Source: Mytilus californianus (taxonomy: Eukaryota > Mollusca > Bivalvia > Mytilida > Mytilidae). From it: a stretch of 64,000 bases of DNA. Positions 59,334-64,000 of the stretch are shown piece after piece. Under the pieces are notes generated by a model. The model saw only the letters and a list, made by a program, of their open reading frames with translations. It was not told the DNA's origin and made no database searches. The position numbers were made by a program, and so were the translations under genes. Location: NCBI RefSeq assembly GCF_021869535.1, contig NW_026262690.1, positions 64,550,995 through 64,614,994 of the forward strand, written 5' to 3'. How positions within the stretch are numbered: the first letter of the stretch is position 1; each line of letters begins with the position of its first letter.

Positions 59334-60194
59334 GTGAGTACCCGGTAGAGTGATTAAATTTGTAATCATTTATTTATTGGGAAGGAAATAAATAATTTTG
59401 TCAGTTTGATTTGCTGTATCTGTGGCGATTTAAAATTTTGGACAATGTATTGTTGAACTGTTCCATTGAAAGAATATATACTACATGCAGTTTTGTGAGT
59501 TGATACATTGTACATGTATTTTCATCTATTTTGTAGATAAATTTTTTCTTTGGGAATAATCAATGAGTGATGGATTTTAGGTAGAAGAAATTTAAAGGTC
59601 CCAGCTGTGAATAAACTCCACTGAGAACAATACCTATTGTACAATGTATTCTTTTAATTAGACAATACACTGTCCAAAAATTTAAATTGACACAGATAAA
59701 GCAAGTCAAACTGGGGAAATGTTTTATTTTCTATGCAATAATAATATTTGCATAGGCAGAAAATTCCTAAGACTGTAGGTCCATGACTTGGTTATCATAT
59801 GTTTATTTTTTGGCTTTAATTTATTCAGACTTTGCAGCATTCTGACTTTCTTGTCATAAAAAATTAAAAAAAAGTAGTAAGAATGATATTGTCATGTGAA
59901 GTATTTCTTAACTGAATTCCCATTTGGTGGTAATTATGTAAACACTTAATCAAATTCAAATGTCAGATTCATTGCAAGTAAGAGCAAAACTAATTGTTTA
60001 CTACTACTGAAATCATGGAAATACATGTAGGTACCTTCAATATTGAATTCAGTCTAAAGAAATTTGTTTGTGTGATAGTCATGATAGTATTCTAATGACA
60101 ATCATTTTGCATAAGACTTTTAAAAAAAGTATAAAATGCAATAGATTATTTCTTAAATCTGCAGATGGTTGTTTATCTCTAAAATAAACCGAAG
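59334..60194. other. LRR gene intron 1, proximal unique part
   Basis: AT-rich intronic sequence, no feature seen. Confidence 0.4.
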
Positions 60195-61619
60195 CTGGTT
60201 TTTATACGAACGCAAAAAAATTTTGCGGTCGTATATTGGTATGACGTTGGCGGCGTTGTCATCGTCTTCGTCCGAAGACACATTGGTTTTCGCACTCTAA
60301 CTTTAGTTAAAGTGAATGGATCTCTATGAAATTTTACCATAAGGTTCAATACCACAAAAGAATGGTTGGGATTGATTTTGGGGGTTATAGTACCAACAGT
60401 TAAGGAATTAGGGGCCAAAAAGGGGCATAAAATAAGCATTTTTGTAACTTCCAGACATAACTTGTGTGTTAGTGTATGGATCTCTCTGACATTGTACCAC
60501 AAGGTTCCATATCACAAAGGGAATGCTGGGAATGATTTTGGGGGTAATTGCCTCAAAATTTTAGGAATAAGGGGCCAAAAAGGGGCAAAAAACAAGCATT
60601 TTTATACGACCGCAAAAAAATTTTTGTGGTCGTATATTGGTATGACGTTTGCGTCGTCGTCGTCGTCCGAAGACACATTGGTTTTCGCACTCTAACTTTA
60701 GTTTAAGTGAATGGATCTCTATGAAATTTTACCACAAGGTTCAATATCACAAAAGGAAGGTTGGGATTGATTTTGGGGGTTATGGTACCAACAGTAAAGG
60801 AATTAGGGGCCAAAAAGGGGCCAAAAATAAGCATTTTTGTTACTTCCAGACATAACTTGTGTGTTAGTGTATGGATCTCTCTGACATTGTACCACAAGGT
60901 TCCATATCACAAAAGGAATGCTGGGATTGATTTTGGGGGTAATTGCCTCAAAATTTTAGGAATTAGGGGCCAAAAAAGGGGCAAAAAACAAGCATTTTTC
61001 TAGTTTCATGACAATAACTTGTGTGTAAGTGTATGGATCTTTCTGAAATTGTACTGCAAGGTTCCATATCACAAAGGGAAAGCTGGAATTGAGTTTAGGG
61101 GTAATTGCCGAAACGTTTAGGAATTGGGGGCCAAAAAGGGGCCAAAAATAAGCATTTTTCTAGTTTCAGGACAATAACTTGTGTGTAAGTGTATGGATCT
61201 TTATGAAATTGTACTACAAGGTTCCATATCACAAAGGGAAAGCTGGGTTTGAGTTTGGGGTAATTGCCCTAAAAGTTTAGGAATTTGGGGCCAAAAAGGG
61301 GCCAAAAAACACATTTTTCTAGTTTCCAGACAATAACTTTTGTTCAAGTGCATGGATCTCTCTGAAATTGTACTGCAAGGTACCATACCACAAAGGGAAG
61401 GCTGGGATTGAGTTTGGGGGTGATGAATCATAAGGGGGTTCAAACAATTTGGGGGGGGGGGGTTTCCTTTTTTTCCTTTTTTTTTTCTTTTAAAATTTTC
61501 CATTTTAAGTTGGTTATTTCTGATTTATATTTAAAAGCAAATAATAATGATATGGTAGGAGATACACACCAAACAGGATGTGTAAATTATTATATAATAA
61601 GTATTGTGCAATAACAAGA

Positions 61620-61830
61620 AATTTTCAATTGCACAGTATTGCACAATAGCAAGAAATCTTCAATTGCACAGTATTGCGCAATAGCAAGAAATCTTCAATT
61701 GCACAGTATTGCGCAATAGCAAGAAATATCCAATAGCACAATATTGCGCAATAGCAAGAAATTGTCAATTGTACAGTATTGCGCAATAGCAAGAAATATT
61801 TAATTGCACAATATTGTGCAAAAGAAGATA
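61620..61830 (+). repeat. 35 bp tandem array, ~6 units
   Basis: Unit gcacagtattgcgcaatagc followed by aagaaatcttcaatt, with the palindromic core attgcgcaat. Spacing is 35 bp (61631, 61666 and onward). It lies inside the composite element. Confidence 0.92.
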
Positions 61831-61849
61831 CTTCGTATAAATTGCTTAT

Positions 61850-62465
61850 TTCTTGACCAATTTCAATGGGGTTTTATTCTTGAATTCTTGGGGTTCTTAA
61901 ATATGCTGAATCTAACCGTGTATTTAGTTTTTGGATTTTGGGCCCCCTTTTTAAATTGGTCCACATCGAGGTCCAAAGGGTCCAAAATTAAACTTTGTTT
62001 GATTTCATCAAAAATTGAATTATTGGGGTTCTTTGATATGCCGAATCTAACAGTGTATTTAGATTCTTAATTTTTGGTTCCGTTTTCAAATTGGTCTACA
62101 TTAAGGTCCAAAGGGTCCAAAATTAAACTTAGTTTGATTTTAACAAAAATTGAATTCTTAGGGTTCTTTGATATGCTGAATCTAAACATGTATTTAGATT
62201 TTTGATTTTGGACCCAGTTTTCAAGTTGGTCCAAATCGGGGTCCAAAATTAAACTTTGTTTGATTTCAACAAAAATTGAATATATGGGGTTCTTTGATAT
62301 GCTGAATCTAACCATGTATTTAGATTTTTGATTTTTGGGCCCCGTTATCAACTTTGTCTACATTGAGGTCAAAAGGGTCCAAAATTAAACTTTGTTTGAT
62401 ATCATCAAAATTGAATTCTTGGGGTTCTTTGATATGCTGGATATAACCATGTATTTAGATTTTGG
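61850..62465 (+). repeat. ~126-136 bp tandem array, ~5 units
   Basis: Units share gaattcttggggttctttga, tatgctgaatctaaccatgt, tttttgattttgggcccc and tccaaaattaaactttgttt. Landmark positions are about 61889, 62025, 62160, 62286 and 62421. Confidence 0.9.
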
Positions 62466-62499
62466 ATATTGGACCATAATAGGTGAATGTCCAATTTAA

Positions 62500-62677
62500 A
62501 ATTTTTAAGTTCTTAGACCACATTCATTCTGTGTCAGAAACCTATGCTGTGTCAAATATTTAATCACAATCCAAATGCAAAGCTGTATCAAGCTTGAATG
62601 TTGTGTCCATACTTGCCCCAACTGTTGAGGGTTCGACCTCTGCTGTCGTATCAAGCTGCGCCCTGCGGAGCATTTTA
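62500..62677 (+). repeat. Element tail, copy 1
   Basis: aagttcttagaccacattca, aatcacaatccaaatgcaaa, tacttgccccaactgttgag and atcaagctgcgccctgcgga recur at 63400-63576. The last part is a GC-rich palindromic cap. Confidence 0.9.
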
Positions 62678-63576
62678 TTCTAGTTTCATGACAATAACTT
62701 GTGTGTAAGTGTATGGATCTTTCTGAAATTGTAGTACAATGTTCCATATCACAAAGGGAAAGCTGGAATTGAGTTTGGGGGTAATTGCCCAAAACGTTTA
62801 GGAATAAGGGGCTAAAAAGGGCCCAAAATAAGCATTTTTCTATTTTCCAGACCATTACTTGTGTTCAAGTGTATGGATCTCTCTGAAATTGTACTGCAAG
62901 GTACCATACCTCAAAGGGAAGGCTGGGATTGGTTTTGGGGGTAATTGCTTCAAATTTTAGCAAAAAGGGGCCAAAAACAAGCATTTTTCTAGTTTCAGGA
63001 CAATAACTTGTGTGTAAGTGTATGGATCTTTATGAAATTGTACTACAAGGTTCCATATCACAAAGGGAAAGCTGGGTTTGAGTTTAGGGGTAATTGCCCT
63101 AAACGTTTAGGAATTTGGGGCCAAAAAGGGGCCAAAAAACAAGCATTTTTCTAGTTTCCAGACAATAACTTGTGTTCAAGTGTATGGATCTCTCTGAAAT
63201 TGTACTGCAAGGTACCATACCACAAAGGGAAGGCTGGGATTGAGTTTGGGGTGATGAATCATAAGGGGGTTCAAAAAATTGGGGGGGGTATTTTTTTTTC
63301 GTTTTTTTTCTTTAAAATTTTCCATTTTAAATTGGTTATTTCTGATTTATATATAAAAGCAAATAATAATGATATGGTTTGAATAGGTAAATTAAAAAAT
63401 TTTAAGTTCTTAGACCACATTCATTCTGTGTCAGAAACCTATGCTGTGTCAAATATTTAATCACAATCCAAATTCAGTGCTGTATCAAGCTTGAATGTTG
63501 TGTCCATACTTGCCCCAACTGTTCAGGTTTTGACCTCTGCGGTCGTATCAAGCTGCGCCCAGCGGGGCATTTTATT
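62678..63576 (+). mobile_element. Second, headless copy of the composite element
   Basis: Four 161 bp units (ctagtttcatgacaataact to ggggccaaaaaggggccaaa), then the same gatgaatcataagggggttc and poly-T/poly-G junction as at 61420-61500, then directly the tail 63400-63576 without the 35 bp and 135 bp arrays. Either a partial tandem duplication or an internally deleted element abutting the first. Confidence 0.85.
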
Positions 63577-63690
63577 AGTTATGTAATTGTCATCTCTTGA
63601 TTTATTTGTACATGAAATTGGTTCTTAATGCAAGACTATTGGTTTAATCTTTTGAGACAGTGTTTATGAGGCAATCATATTATTTTACAG

Positions 63691-63835
63691 ATGTCCACAT
63701 TTACGAAAGATTTCTTTAAAGGAATGTGATCAGTTGATGTCTCCTGGACAGTTTGTGTTATGGAGGAGATTGGGAGTTAGTATTACAGCTCTATGTTTAG
63801 AATCTTGTCATAATGTATCAGACCAAGTTGTTAAA
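63691..63835 (+). CDS. Leucine-rich-repeat protein, second coding exon (gene continues beyond window)
   Basis: Follows a ttattttacag acceptor, completes the split Lys codon, and encodes CPHLRKISLKECDQLMSPGQ, FVLWRRLGVSITALCLESCH and NVSDQVVK to a gtaagt donor. Two LRR units (LRKISLKEC, ITALCLESC) with conserved Cys at the loop, then VSDQVV, are typical of LRR_CC proteins. Residues about 98-146 of the protein. Not visible as a long ORF. Confidence 0.88.
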
Positions 63836-64000
63836 GTAAGTAAGAATCATAAAAATTAAGTAAATGCAAATGGAAGATCAAGAATCATACACTACATGTA
63901 GTACCAGTATTATATAAGTTTGTTCTATTTAATGAATTTGAAATTGAATATGTTAAAATAAACTCTTTAAAACATGTTAATAATGATGAATAACTTTACA
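63836..64000. other. Start of LRR intron 2
   Basis: AT-rich intronic sequence to the window end. Confidence 0.5.

Larger units (their letters stand above)
60195..62677 (+). mobile_element. Composite tandem-repeat element (161, 35 and ~135 bp arrays), full copy
   Basis: Head hairpin (tacgaacgcaaaaaaatttt then gcggtcgtata), a GC-rich spacer (gttggcggcgttgtcatcgt), two 161 bp units, a second head hairpin with spacer at 60605-60690, five more 161 bp units to about 61425, then gatgaatcataagggggttc with a G-run, a 35 bp tandem array, a ~135 bp tandem array, and a tail ending gtcgtatcaagctgcgccct and gcggagcatttta. Internal 160 bp tandem units are a known feature of the pearl family of bivalve elements; membership is inferred, not shown. 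It fills LRR intron 1. Confidence 0.85.

Noticed and set aside
60179..61503. Several 64-109 codon frames on both strands
   Set aside because: They recur with the 161 bp tandem unit and shift frame from unit to unit, so they reflect the repeat and not a protein.
62067..62351. 94-codon minus-strand frame with internal repeats (PKNQKSKYMVRFSISKNP)
   Set aside because: It follows the ~135 bp tandem array; the protein-like repeat is a consequence of the DNA repeat.

Overview
This is an AT-rich, repeat-dense animal nuclear window with small exons, long introns and metazoan splice signals. The gene content (C1q-domain secreted protein, intronless peptide-type GPCR, divergent Rho GTPase, LRR protein) and the large number of short inverted-repeat elements and tandem-repeat-bearing dispersed elements suggest a marine bivalve, most likely a mussel (Mytilus-like). 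The taxon is an inference; no marker gene settles it.

Layout. 1-4650 is a satellite array of about 184-190 bp monomers that, in its second half, is organised as a four-monomer higher-order repeat of about 753 bp. 7520-12637 (minus) is a complete three-exon Rho-family GTPase gene whose product has no CAAX box; its first intron holds a 30 bp minisatellite. 13.5-21.3 kb is non-coding, full of dispersed repeats and MITE-like elements. 22946-24400 (plus) is an intronless class A GPCR. 27998-36551 (minus) is a complete four-exon gene for a secreted coiled-coil plus C1q-domain protein; three of its four exons are too short or too disrupted to show as long ORFs, and the signal-peptide exon carries a one-base homopolymer frameshift. 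41.3-45.3 kb looks like a 4 kb TTAA-flanked element. 45.5 and 48.8 kb hold two inverted copies of an unusual element made of clustered GATATC palindromes. 52.3-53.3, 57.0-57.3 and 60.2-63.6 kb are three different tandem-repeat-bearing bivalve-type dispersed elements. 59041-63835 (plus) gives the first two coding exons of a leucine-rich-repeat protein that runs off the right edge, with the third of those elements filling its first intron.

The genes show no operon-like or pathway relationship. The GPCR and C1q protein are typical of gene families that are expanded in bivalves (peptide/chemosensory signalling and innate recognition). No RNA gene, CRISPR array or intact transposase was seen. Most of the window by length is repeat or unassigned non-coding DNA.
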